Below are positions 46,701-56,767 of a stretch of 64,000 nt of DNA, piece after piece. Origin of the DNA: Fragilariopsis cylindrus CCMP1102 (taxonomy: Eukaryota; Bacillariophyta; Bacillariophyceae; Bacillariales; Bacillariaceae); the NCBI GenBank assembly GCA_900095095.1, contig FMBT01000340.1, positions 62,001 through 126,000 of the forward strand. Reading direction: 5' to 3'. Both the position numbers and the translations under genes were made by a program. The notes beneath the pieces are model-generated. The model was not told the origin of the DNA. It saw only the letters and a program-made list of their open reading frames with translations, and made no database searches. How positions within the stretch are numbered: position 1 is the first letter of the stretch; each line of letters opens with the position of its first letter.

Positions 46701-47670
46701 ATGAAGCCCCGACCTGTACTTGCTATTTTAGTATTAGCAATTGCAAGCATATGTTTGCTGATGTCATCGCATACCGTTGATGCGTTCGTTATTCGTGGTA
46801 GTAATACCAATACCAATAATGATAAGGTTGGTCAATGTATCGCTACTACAAAGAAACTATCATCATCAGCAGCGAAAAATAGACAAGTCGTCACGAAAGC
46901 AAAGGACGATGCTATTGAAATAGAAACGAAAAAAGAATCTAAAGCGGATAAAATAGAAATTGTAATTGATATTGCAATTTTTGTTACTGTCCAGTATGTG
47001 TTACGGACTCAATGTAAGTAAAACAAGGTTTCTGTCGTCACTTTCAAAGTCATTCAACTCCTCCCATTACTTACAGTTCTTGCCGTTATCTTCTTTTCTT
47101 TATCTCTGTCTTTGTCTTTGTCTTTTTCTTAATCAAATAATTTAAAAAGTACATTGTTCGAATTTGAATACATGTGACACACCCATCATTATTCCTTATG
47201 CACGATGGTTTTTTGTTGTGACGAATGTTGCGCTTACTTCCATTTATGCCAATCAAATCTATGTCGCCAAAGGTCTACCAATGACGGAAGAAGTTACCAA
47301 TGATCTATTAATATTAACGAAAAAACTCAAAAAAGGGATTATTAAACCTATCATCTTAGGTTTCCTCCATTTAAAATTTGGTATTATGGCATGTCTTATT
47401 GCAAGTTCTTGTATCGCCATCAATTCATTACCCTTTTGGTAAGATATTTTAGTATTTATTATGTGACTGGAATTGATTTTATATATATTGTATATGTCCT
47501 ATATTTGTTTTTGTTTTTGTTTTTAAATTTGATCTCATATCGGACATATATGTGTTTACCCATAATATATCTACTATCTATTCTATCTACTCTACTAAAT
47601 TTTATATTCTAGGAGGAAGAGAGATACTTCATTTTATAAAAAATACGGTCTTGGACGTTTCAACAAATAG
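46701..47670 (+). CDS. Plastid-targeted membrane protein of unknown function
   Basis: Three exons (46701-47013, 47150-47438, 47613-47670) with GT-AG introns of 136 and 174 bp. All phases match, for 219 residues. The signal peptide (LAILVLAIASICLLMSS) ends at VDAF|VIRG, a plastid-import junction. A lysine-rich stretch precedes a first hydrophobic helix (IEIVIDIAIFVTVQYVL). Two further helices follow: ARWFFVVTNVALTSIYANQ, and FGIMACLIASSCIAINSLPFW across the end of exon 2. The C-terminus is basic (KRDTSFYKKYGLGRFNK). The tail supplied by the last small exon supports the splice model. No family recognised. Confidence 0.72.
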
Positions 47671-49414
47671 AAAATATATTATTATCTATCCACCTGCCGG
47701 TCGAACAGGTGTTTTTGATTGACGAATATAATACAACTGAGAAAGAGGATAATATAATATTGCTACAGTAATGGATAATTTTAGAAAAATGCGAGCCAGC
47801 TACTAGGAGCTAGCTGGTCCTATGACTACAGTACAGCAAAATCGGAAGAATTAAAAGATACATAAATATAAGCATGATACGGAAGCAGCAAAACTAAATT
47901 TGAAACAGTATTATTTGTATGATATTAATTAATATATATAATGAGATTGTATTCGAGACCATAGTTTTCCGATTTTATTCTATTTTATTGAGTATTATTT
48001 GTTTACTTCTATGCTATGAATATCATTTTAATAAGGTGCTTAAATGTAATTAACTTATCATCAAAGGAGCTAAGAAATATGACCCTACCATGGATGAAAT
48101 ACAATTGATCATTGATTCAGTTAGATATCAGTACAAGAGACAACAACAAGAATACATATTTACTAGAGAACATTTTTTTTTTAATGCCAAGTTTGCTGCT
48201 GCGCTATGCAAAAATGACCGGATACGTTACCAAAGCATGTATCAATTGCAAAAATTAGTCACATCAATCTCAATAGTGAGGATAATTTTGAGCTATCGTC
48301 ACCGTTTGACTTGGGACGGAATCAGCATGCTGAATATTAGCCGTCATCTTGTATACATGTAAATGAAGCGTGTCTGTGTGTGATGACAGTGCCAGTTTCA
48401 CCACATGCAACGTGGATAAATCTCTAGACTAATTGTAGAAAAGTATGGTTGTGAAGTTCGCAATTATTGATAGACACCCACGCTACTGTTCCACCAGTTA
48501 GGTACAGAAAGGAAACTGTGAAGGTTTGATACGTTATTCTTTGTCGGCAGAGTTTCGCTAGCTAATAGTTGCCAATTTTCTGTTAAGCCTAAAACTAGAC
48601 TCAACACGGCTCGGCTCACAGCTCGACTAAGTGATGTGCACCTTATGACCTTCTGTATCTTATTTGATTATATCTCACCTCATCATTTATTTGTTTATGG
48701 GAAAGACGATGATTCTACACATAATTTATCCTCTACGATTTACGAGCTACTGTACGAGTAACCATCTCGTCGTGAATATTTATGTCTGATGTCGCAATTT
48801 AGTTCTTGCTTTATGTCTTACCTCGAGAAAACTTTCGCGCCCGATTGAATCACTATTGTTTAAACGGGACTAATTTATTTAAATTAGAGACTACGACAGT
48901 ACTTACAAGAGTTAAGTCGTGAGATATTCGAGACGTGGACTCAGACCGAAACTAATTTTTCCGAAGAAATGATCTTTAGGCTGTAACGCATGATCACGTC
49001 GACGAATCTAGCTAAAATCTTATCATCCGATTTATGTGCTGTTGGCGCCGTTGCTTTTATTGCTAATCGTACCAAATATTAAATACTAATGATAAAATAG
49101 TTTGTACCGGTATTGTTCGACGTTCCAAGATATCCCTACATGTCCGAAAACCATATGGCTACACGTTTTTCGACCCGAAACCCCAAGTGCTTATTATGAG
49201 ATACGATCAAATCAAGACGAATAAAGCAAGCGAAAGGTATACATTGAATACACGCGCTAATTGTGAATATTATATTCATTCAATCTTAGTACAATTATCA
49301 TCTTCTCATAAATCTGAAGTTCAAACAAAGAAAATCAACAACCCAACAAGAAATACAAAAGCATCAGATACGCACAAATTAATTATAAATCATCACAAGA
49401 AGCAATCTACTATT
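47671..49414. other. Intergenic region of 1.7 kb with a possible gene fragment
   Basis: A plus-strand frame at 48090-48362 (90 residues, first part MDEIQLIIDSVRYQYKRQQQ) follows an acceptor-like site (ATCATCAAAG). It could be an exon remnant, but no partner exon or domain is seen. A short hairpin (CCAGCTA / TAGCTGG) lies at 47796-47817. The rest is featureless. In-frame ATG 49196 upstream of the next gene is possible as an alternative start. Confidence 0.4.
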
Positions 49415-50614
49415 ATGTGTAACACAACTAAATCAAGCGGAACAATGTTTACTGAAACATCAACATCAACAACCAAGGCCAACGGAGTTTCTGCAGGCCA
49501 AGAATCCGTGATCAAAACAAACGGGGCCATGGCGAGTGGGGAGGAAGAAGCTGCTGCTGCGAAACGTAGACGCCGTTCTTCACTACATCGTCTTAATATA
49601 ATTGATGAGTTTATATCTGATCCAGTTTTTCGATTAGGACTACCTAAATGGTTAGAATTATTATATTCTTTTCCTGCTAATATTTTTGGTTCCACATTTT
49701 CTCTGATGGTAATGCCATTATGGATTGGTCTATTAGCATTGATGGAGAAACAATTACAGCAGCAGTATGTCACCAACAACGATACCAGCAGCAATCTGAT
49801 GCTGTTAAAATTCATTACGATTGGTCTGACAGCTGTGTATATGATTGCATGGGGATTCTTCCAATATGGATATGATAAGGTCGGAATGAAGTTCATTTGG
49901 AGAAGGGGTCTTTACATTGGTGGAGCCTCATGGTGTGTTGCAGTTTTGGCATACACTCTCCTTGGATTTGATAATGATGCTGCTAACAACAACAACAACA
50001 ACAACAACAACAAGATAATACTTTCAATGGCAATTTATCCATTATTTTTATGGCCATTCGTAATTCTTATTGTTACTTATTTAAAGAAGACCTCCAAACG
50101 TCATCGTCCAGCATATAAGGACTATACGATTCGACCTAATGATCACGTTGACGATAAATGTAGTAATGGAAAAAGAATAAATACTTGGATTGATAAAAAG
50201 AAGTATCTTGCGGTACCATATATGTTAGCAGAGCATAATGGGAATGCTGCATTCCCATCAGGTGATGCAGCTATGGCTGCCTTATTTGCTTTGCCTATCT
50301 TCTATATTGGTGGGGGTGACGATAGATCATACTACTACAAAGCTATTGCTTCCGCGCTCATTTTCTTATCTGCAAGTGGACGGATGTATGTGCTGGCACA
50401 TCACTTTTTAGATGTTATTGTTGGTATTGCAATTACTTATTTGGTACATTTAATTTCATCATCGTCTTTTGTTGGATTTGGTATGTACGATATGGAATGG
50501 TGGTACCCACTAGTAATGACTTCCGCCTATTTCTTGTACCAAAAATTAACGAAAAGATCAGCTGCTGCCGGAAATGAAGCTGGAAATAATGAATATTCAA
50601 AGAAAAAGAAGTAA
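49415..50614 (+). CDS. PAP2-type phosphatase, membrane-bound
   Basis: Member of the type 2 phosphatidic acid phosphatase superfamily. From ATG 49415 it has about 399 residues. The cytosolic N-terminus ends in KRRRRSSLHRL. Transmembrane segments: FSLMVMPLWIGLLALM, FITIGLTAVYMIAWGFFQYGY, LYIGGASWCVAVLAYTLLGF, and a fourth before motif 1. Motif 1 is KKTSKRHRP (KxxxxxxRP). Motif 2 is AAFPSGDAAM, in which the usual PSGH is PSGD. Motif 3 is SASGRMYVLAHHFLDVIVG (SRxxxxxHxxxD-like). The family dephosphorylates lipid phosphates or prenyl diphosphates. The His-to-Asp change at motif 2 leaves the substrate and even activity open. An upstream ATG at 49196 would add 73 low-quality residues. Confidence 0.8.
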   Translation: MCNTTKSSGTMFTETSTSTTKANGVSAGQESVIKTNGAMASGEEEAAAAKRRRRSSLHRLNIIDEFISDPVFRLGLPKWLELLYSFPANIFGSTFSLMVMPLWIGLLALMEKQLQQQYVTNNDTSSNLMLLKFITIGLTAVYMIAWGFFQYGYDKVGMKFIWRRGLYIGGASWCVAVLAYTLLGFDNDAANNNNNNNNNKIILSMAIYPLFLWPFVILIVTYLKKTSKRHRPAYKDYTIRPNDHVDDKCSNGKRINTWIDKKKYLAVPYMLAEHNGNAAFPSGDAAMAALFALPIFYIGGGDDRSYYYKAIASALIFLSASGRMYVLAHHFLDVIVGIAITYLVHLISSSSFVGFGMYDMEWWYPLVMTSAYFLYQKLTKRSAAAGNEAGNNEYSKKKK

Positions 50615-50983
50615 ACAACGCCTTAATATGAAATAGAAACGGAAAGAAAGAAAAATACAATACTATCTAAACACTACAAATCATATATCATCCATTGTCT
50701 GAGTTACCAAAATCAAGAATAATCACTAATTCAAAGTAACTCCAATTAGACTCTATTTACATACATCATTATAACAATATAATTAAGTACTAATTTGAAG
50801 TATTCAAATATTTATCCAGATCTTTCCTGTATAGTGTTAGTAGAATTATAGCATAAAATTCTATTGTTTCCCACCACCACCGACACCATTCTTGGTTTTC
50901 TTCTTTTTGTTCTCGCCTGCCTAGATCTTTTGTATATTTTCTTTTCGTTTCTCGTCATCATTGGGGGTACTGTAATGGTAATG
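50615..50983. other. Convergent intergenic region
   Basis: Short 3'-end space between the PAP2 gene and the lysine-rich gene; no feature recognised. Confidence 0.5.
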
Positions 50984-52211
50984 TTATTTCTTTTCATCAC
51001 TTTTTATCTTTATTTTCTTCTTCTTCTTCTTCTCATTTTTCTTTGCTTCAGCTTCCGCTTCCTTTATTTTCTGCCTCCATAATTTATCCTCACTCTTCTT
51101 CTCATTTTTCTTTGTTGGTTCAACTTCCGCTTCATTTATTTTCTGCCTCCATTTATCCTCATTTGTCTTTTCTTGTACCTTCTTCTTCTCAGGATTTTTG
51201 ACTGACGATGACGATGGCTTCTTCTTATTAGGAGAAAACAATTTCTTAGCTACTCCTATTTTCTTTTTACTTTTCTTGTCAGGAGTTTTGCCGGACGATG
51301 ACGATGACGATGGCTTTTCATCAGTAGTAGTAGTAGTAGTAGGAGGAGAAACAATTTTCTTCGCTACTCCTATTTTTTTCTACTTTTATTCTGTTTTATT
51401 TTTGGCAATGACGGTACTACCCTTTCACTATCATCATCATTATCATTATCATTATCATTATCATTATCATCCTTGTCATCATTATCATCATCAACATCAA
51501 CAGCAATAAGAGTAGTTGTCACAAATTTTGGATTTAAATGTATTCCTTTATACACACCATTCACGATACCAATACGTACTTTTCGTTTATAAAAATCATC
51601 CAATAATAATTCAATATCAATTGTAGAAATATCTTGTTCTGTTTTGTATTTATTTTCATTTTGACTACTACTGCTGGAATTAGAATTAGTAGTAGTAGTA
51701 GTAGTAGTGGAAAAATAATTCCGAAATGATTGTACAATATCATCTGTATGTACTGCTTGATTTGGTAATAATCGATAATTCGAATATTCTAAAAAATCAT
51801 TCTGTAATTGTGTCCATCTTTGATTTTCTTTCGATGGAGGCGATCCGTCTTCCTCCCAATCACTACTATCATCATCATCATCATTATCATCATCGCGGTC
51901 GTCACTATTACTGTTACTACTACTACTGCCTCCTTCCCATGCCTCATCATCACTAATAGTAGGTGTAGATTTTCGAGTTTAATTTTCGGTGGATATTTCT
52001 TCTTTACAACTGATGTGGAGGAGGAGGAGGAGGATGAGGATGATGATGATGGATGTTTCTTTTTCTTTTTAACAACAACAGCAGCATTTGATGATGATGT
52101 TGATGTTGATCGTGATGGATTTGGTATTTTCTTAACAACTTTCTTCGGAGGTGGTGGTAACATCTTCTTCTTCTTTTTGATAATGTTCTTTTGTTTTTCC
52201 ACGACTACTGC

Positions 52212-52251
<40 letters not shown>

Positions 52252-52603
52252 GCTGGACTACGACGTAATAATTCCAATTCGTCATCCTCGGTATTGATAC
52301 TATTGTTGTCACTTTCATCTTTCTTATCATTGTTGGTACTATTGCTTTCACTTTCATTTTCATTTTGATTATCATTCTCCTCGTTGTCATCTGATGATTC
52401 TAATTCTTCGACTACCCGTCGTCGTCGTGAAGACGGTGCTGCTGCGGGTTTTTTGATAGACTTCTTCTTCTTCTTCTGAGCATACTCGCTGGACGTACTT
52501 TTTTTGCTCTTATGATCATCACTTTCTTCTTCATCGCCGCTGCTGCTGCTGCTGCTTACCCAATCACTTTGTCATTGTCATCTATGACGTTTTTGCTACT
52601 CAT
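50984..52603 (-). CDS. Lysine- and acidic-rich protein, probably nuclear
   Basis: Reading from ATG 52603 to the stop at 50984 needs three single-base additions: in AAA near 52569, AAAA near 51980, and A7 near 51369. It then gives exactly 540 codons of consistent composition. Order: Asp/Ser/Lys-rich N-terminus; poly-Gln (about 13); poly-Lys/Pro and poly-Ser; an acidic stretch ending SSDWEEDG. A more ordered block follows (RWTQLQNDFLEYSNYRLLPN, DDIVQSFRNYF, then IELLLDDFYKRKVRIGIVNG and GIHLNPKFV). Then come an acidic run and two KIGVAKK units separated by serine runs, and a Lys/Glu-rich tail with two WRQKI(N/K)EAE units. Charge pattern and KKxK clusters suggest a nuclear protein. No family recognised. 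Confidence 0.6.
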
Positions 52604-52960
52604 TATTGCTTGCTGGTATGAAGTATTGTTGTATATATATAAATAAATATAGACGTTATTATTATTATGGATTGTTGTAATGTGAAAATGAGAGGTACAG
52701 TATGATGTAAGATCTCTTATGTGATCGGTTCGCATTTATGACCTTGCTAAAAACAAATAAATGACCATGAATTTAAAATAAACAAAACAAAACGAAAGAT
52801 CGCAACAGAAACAAAAGAAACAACACAACACAACTTTCAACTTCGACGACAAGCAATAAAAGGACAAAAGGATCAAACCAGAAAGAACACAAATTACAGA
52901 TTACACCATAAATTATAAATTAATAAAAAATTAGTAGCATCAATTATACTATCATATACA
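52604..52960. other. Divergent intergenic region
   Basis: Promoter space for the lysine-rich gene and the small protein gene. It includes AACA-rich leader sequence immediately before ATG 52961. Confidence 0.5.
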
Positions 52961-53194
52961 ATGAGTAATGCAATCACATCCTTATTTGCTAAATTTGGTG
53001 CCAAGAAGGCAGCAGCGGATCAAACCAGTGGAGTGAAAGATGGATTCGCGACATTAACTGCTGGTAAAACAGACGAACAAAAAGCACAACAAAATCGTGC
53101 AAAAGATCGCAATGCGGCATATGAACAAAAAAAGAAAGATCGGGAGGAACGTAAAAAAAAATTAACCAATCAATGGGCGGATAATAAAAAATAA
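52961..53194 (+). CDS. Small charged protein, unknown
   Basis: A single-exon frame of 77 residues. The N-terminus is mildly amphipathic (AITSLFAKFGAKKAAAD), and the last 40 residues are a highly charged helix (QQNRAKDRNAAYEQKKKDRE) ending QWADNKK. The codon pattern resembles neighbouring genes and the ATG has an AACA-rich leader. It looks like a genuine small gene, but I know no family for it. Confidence 0.6.
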   Translation: MSNAITSLFAKFGAKKAAADQTSGVKDGFATLTAGKTDEQKAQQNRAKDRNAAYEQKKKDREERKKKLTNQWADNKK

Positions 53195-53917
53195 AATATG
53201 CTGTAGTACAGTACAGTACAGTACAGTAGTAATATAAACATAATATAATAATAATAATAAAAGATGACGGAAGAAGGAGAGGATTTGGATATTTGGATAT
53301 TGTAGTAGCCTTGATCGGTAGCTGTGTACGATCTTCTGCTGATCTAAACAAAGCTGTATCATACAGGCAAGCGTAAGCGCTTCGGACTTCTGGCAGTGTA
53401 ATAGAAAATTTACTTTACTTTACGTCGCGACGATTGATTAACGAAGAAAAACAAAACAAACAAAACAAAACCTAAACGAAACGGAAAACACACACCAAAC
53501 GAAGAATGAATGATCTCCCATATTTATTTACTCAAATAATGGAATTAAGATTTTAGTTAATTTTTTTTATGTTTCAAAAACGAAAAATTCTTTATCTCAT
53601 CTCTCTAGATCTCGCATTTGCTTACAATCAAATCGTCTCCACTATTCTGGCTGTTATTCTAGTATGTTCGATTCATTTTTCTTTTTTTAAGTCCGTAACA
53701 AATATTTTGTTGCTGGCCAGGCCAGTGTGTTCATCATCGTCGGACTCGTACCTCGTGTACTCGTAACCCCAATATTTGTACTCGACTTAGTATTATAACA
53801 AAAGTTAAATGTATTATACGTACCCATAGATCCATAGATCCATCCATCGATCCATCATCAATCTGTTCATTAGGCACTTGAGAAAGTTATATGCTTGAAC
53901 CAATATTTCTTTAATCA
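53195..53917. other. Intergenic region, no gene seen
   Basis: Contains a short ACAGT run (53205-53229), an ATCCATAGATCC-type repeat (about 53826-53860), and the 3' end of the ankyrin-like gene. Nothing coding supported. Confidence 0.5.
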
Positions 53918-55417
53918 TTATGATCCTCTTTTTCGTTTTTGTAATTTTGATTTGTAATTGGTGGTGGTGGTGGTGATACCGGCTCCAGTCGCTACCGATG
54001 ACGATAATGATGATGTCGATGATAACAATAATTTATGTAAGACATCCGGATGTCTTCGCAACAAGAAATATACACAATCTAAATGTATATCTTCGTCAAT
54101 AGCTGCCGTTACCAATGCATCCACAATGTTGTACGATCCATTATTGTTGTCATCGTCCGAACGACGTTGAAAATCGAGTAGTGTCTCTTCTATAATATCC
54201 ATTACTCTAGCACGACCGAATATATTACAAGCACCTTGGAAAGGTGTCTTATTGTCGTAATCTTTTTTGAATAGAAGATTAATTCCTTTCTTGTTGGGGT
54301 AATAATGAATTCCATGTTCAAATACTAACTGAAATCCTCGTAAGGACAATACTAACTGAAATCCTCGTAAGGACACAGCTAAGGACGAAGCAGCTTTATG
54401 AAGGATAGTACATCCATACTCATTGTCATCATTAAGTGTTAATGAGGTTGGATCCCACTCGGCTAAAAATTGAAATAGCTTTTCCGAGAGAACAAACTGA
54501 CTAATTATTCTGTGAAAAAGGCAATGCCTTCGAATGTCTTCTTTCTTAAGATAGCCCATTCGTCTCAATTGTTTTATCACCAAAAGGTTTACATCGTCGA
54601 CAAGTTGTGATTCATCGTTACTTAACATAAGGAATTGTAGAGTATGAAATCCAAATCCACCTGTATTTCCATGACGGTCTCGATATAACAGCCCGCCTCT
54701 CATTTCCTCATCAAAACTACCAAACTCTATCGCTAGCCGAGTCACTAGTGGAATAAATGATACAGCCTTTAAATTGCGTCGTTTACGACTTAACCAACTT
54801 CCGATATCTGAACAATATGATAGACATTGAATAGGATAAAGCATGAACGGTCCTCCTTCTGTTGACAGAACATCTGGAAATAACCGAATAGTCGTTTCTA
54901 ATTCCTCTTCTGTATCGCGATCGCTATCTAAGCCACAATATCCATCAAAATCATCTTCATCAATGTCATTGGCACAGAGCTGTCGCTGGATATCAGTTTT
55001 AATATTAGCTAGGAATAGTTTAACCTCACGATCGATTTTATTTCTGGTACGAGTAAGAAATCTACCCTTCCGTTGAAGTAACGAAATTAATTCGAGTCTT
55101 CTTCGCTCAGCAGCAGCAGCAGCGATTTCTTCTTCGTCTTCCATCTCCTCCCATTCTTCTGCTTCTTCTTCGTCATCATCATCATCATCTTCTTCTTCTT
55201 CTTCTCTCAGGACTGACTGATCGTCGAATTGAATAATCTCACGATCGATTTTATTTCTTGTACGAGTAAGAAATCTACCCTTCCGTTGAAGTAACGAAAT
55301 TAATTCGAGTCTTCTTCGCTCAGCAGCAGCAGCGATTTCTTCTTCGTCTTCCTCCTCCACTTCCTCCCATTCTGCATACTGATCCTCGTCGCTACTACTG
55401 GTATCACTTTCATCCAT
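53918..55417 (-). CDS. Diatom ankyrin-like repeat protein
   Basis: A frame of 499 residues from ATG 55417, in the context ACCATGG. The pattern LFPDVLSTEG, PIQCLSY, VSFIPLVTRLA, EEMRGGLLYRD, LQFLML, KKEDIRRHCLFHRI, LFQFLAEWDPTSL, TILHKAA and FEHGIHYYPNKKGINLLF matches a divergent ankyrin-type family I recall from pennate diatom genomes. Its function is unknown; such repeats usually bind proteins. Two in-frame DNA duplications are visible. A unit of 71 codons (ERRRLELISLLQRKGRFLTR region) is present twice with a 213-bp period (about 55028 and 55241). A 27-bp unit at 54322-54375 doubles SLRGFQLV. An acidic, Glu-rich N-terminus links the duplicated parts. The gene is divergent from a second ankyrin-type gene. 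Confidence 0.75.
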   Translation of the reverse strand: MDESDTSSSDEDQYAEWEEVEEEDEEEIAAAAERRRLELISLLQRKGRFLTRTRNKIDREIIQFDDQSVLREEEEEDDDDDDEEEAEEWEEMEDEEEIAAAAAERRRLELISLLQRKGRFLTRTRNKIDREVKLFLANIKTDIQRQLCANDIDEDDFDGYCGLDSDRDTEEELETTIRLFPDVLSTEGGPFMLYPIQCLSYCSDIGSWLSRKRRNLKAVSFIPLVTRLAIEFGSFDEEMRGGLLYRDRHGNTGGFGFHTLQFLMLSNDESQLVDDVNLLVIKQLRRMGYLKKEDIRRHCLFHRIISQFVLSEKLFQFLAEWDPTSLTLNDDNEYGCTILHKAASSLAVSLRGFQLVLSLRGFQLVFEHGIHYYPNKKGINLLFKKDYDNKTPFQGACNIFGRARVMDIIEETLLDFQRRSDDDNNNGSYNIVDALVTAAIDEDIHLDCVYFLLRRHPDVLHKLLLSSTSSLSSSVATGAGITTTTTNYKSKLQKRKRGS

Positions 55418-55721
55418 GGTTTTATTCAAAACAAAATCGTCTGGTTTTTGTAACAAAGCAAAGGTCCTTCCATTCTACTACGGTAGCTGTCACCTGTCAC
55501 AGAAAAAGCACAGTACTTCAAGTACACACAGTACACCTTCTACCGGTAATCACTTGTAGGGCTAACACAAAAGTGCGCGCATACAGTAATGGTAGTATCT
55601 ACGTTTGATTAACTGGACTAAAACTACGACAAAAAAATGCATTTTTTCTGTGATCTTGTTTTTTTCAGAATCATCACAAATAAAAAATGGCCTATTGTAC
55701 CACACTAACAATAGTATCACC

Positions 55722-56354
55722 ATGGCATCAAAATCATCCCAAGAAGAACGTAATTACATGTATGCGGATCGTGGAAATATCGTGGACGCTGTGGCTGAAT
55801 TATTGTCTTCCGAAGAAAGACTAAGAGATAATGCTCGACCATCAAGCAAGTACAGTTGTGTTGCTGAATTAGATGAACAGGAAGATGCCATGTCGGATCT
55901 TTCATTAGATGAAAAGAAGTTGCTGCTTGAACTTATTCGTCTATTTGACATCGAAATAATATACAATAGAGATAGATCTAAAAATAAAGTCCAAATAGAG
56001 ACGCAGAAGCAGCAGGATGTCAAGCGTGCTCGTGAAATCATTGAAGAATTACAATTAAATGTTAATTTCAAGGCACTCCCATACGGGCACACATTTCTAT
56101 CTACTGCAGTGGAGAATTACAGTGTTGATATGGCGAAAATGCTTTTAGAAAAGGGAGCCGATGTCAATAATGAAGATACAATGGATGGTGCAACTGCGAT
56201 TGATAAGATTCTTGAATATGAGGACGAAGGCCAGAAGCTATCTGATGATATGAAGGAGATGAAGAACCTTTTACTATCGAAAGGAGCAAAAACGTACAAA
56301 GAACGTAAGGATCAAATCATTCAAATGGCAATGGAAGCTCGAGCAGAAGAATAG
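55722..56354 (+). CDS. Ankyrin-repeat protein with helical N-terminus
   Basis: 210 residues from ATG 55722, which sits in the context ACCATGG; the upstream in-frame extension lacks protein character. The N-terminal half is helical and charged (SDLSLDEKKLLLELIRLFDI, EIIEELQLNVNFKAL). It is followed by an ankyrin repeat (HTFLSTAVENYSVDMAKMLLEKGADVNNED) and a partial second one (GATAIDKILEYEDEG... MKNLLLSKGA). Similar short ankyrin proteins are common in diatoms. Likely a protein-interaction module. The 5' region is shared with the divergent ankyrin-like gene. Confidence 0.7.
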   Translation: MASKSSQEERNYMYADRGNIVDAVAELLSSEERLRDNARPSSKYSCVAELDEQEDAMSDLSLDEKKLLLELIRLFDIEIIYNRDRSKNKVQIETQKQQDVKRAREIIEELQLNVNFKALPYGHTFLSTAVENYSVDMAKMLLEKGADVNNEDTMDGATAIDKILEYEDEGQKLSDDMKEMKNLLLSKGAKTYKERKDQIIQMAMEARAEE

Positions 56355-56767
56355 AAGCATAAGTGTCGTCCGATTAGGGAATTAATAAGGGCAAAAGAAA
56401 AGAAGGAAAGGAAAAAATAATAGACCTCGATTGGGGACAGACAAAAAATGAATAATATTATAGATTCATTCATTCATGATGATAGATTGGAAATGATTTG
56501 ATGACGATGACGAGTAAAATAGCTGAAAAAAAACATTTAATATGTAGTATGTGAAGAGACTTTTATGAGAATAATGTATATTATTATTTTACAGATCTTA
56601 AAGTAGATATTCGTCATCAACTATAGCAAACACGCAAGTTATTATCACTTTACGCTACATCAGCGTAAATGCACCCCCTCCATATGTCGTAATCCCTTCT
56701 CCCTCAAATTCATCTTCGTACCATCATCTTTTCTATCTTCTTTCGAAAGAAGTATTATTTTTATTTT
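56355..56767. other. Convergent intergenic region
   Basis: 3' untranslated space between the ankyrin gene and the tethering subunit gene; no feature recognised. Confidence 0.5.

Noticed and set aside
48061-48362. Short ORF after an acceptor-like site
   Set aside because: No partner exon, domain or donor that would make a gene. Left as a note within the intergenic entry.
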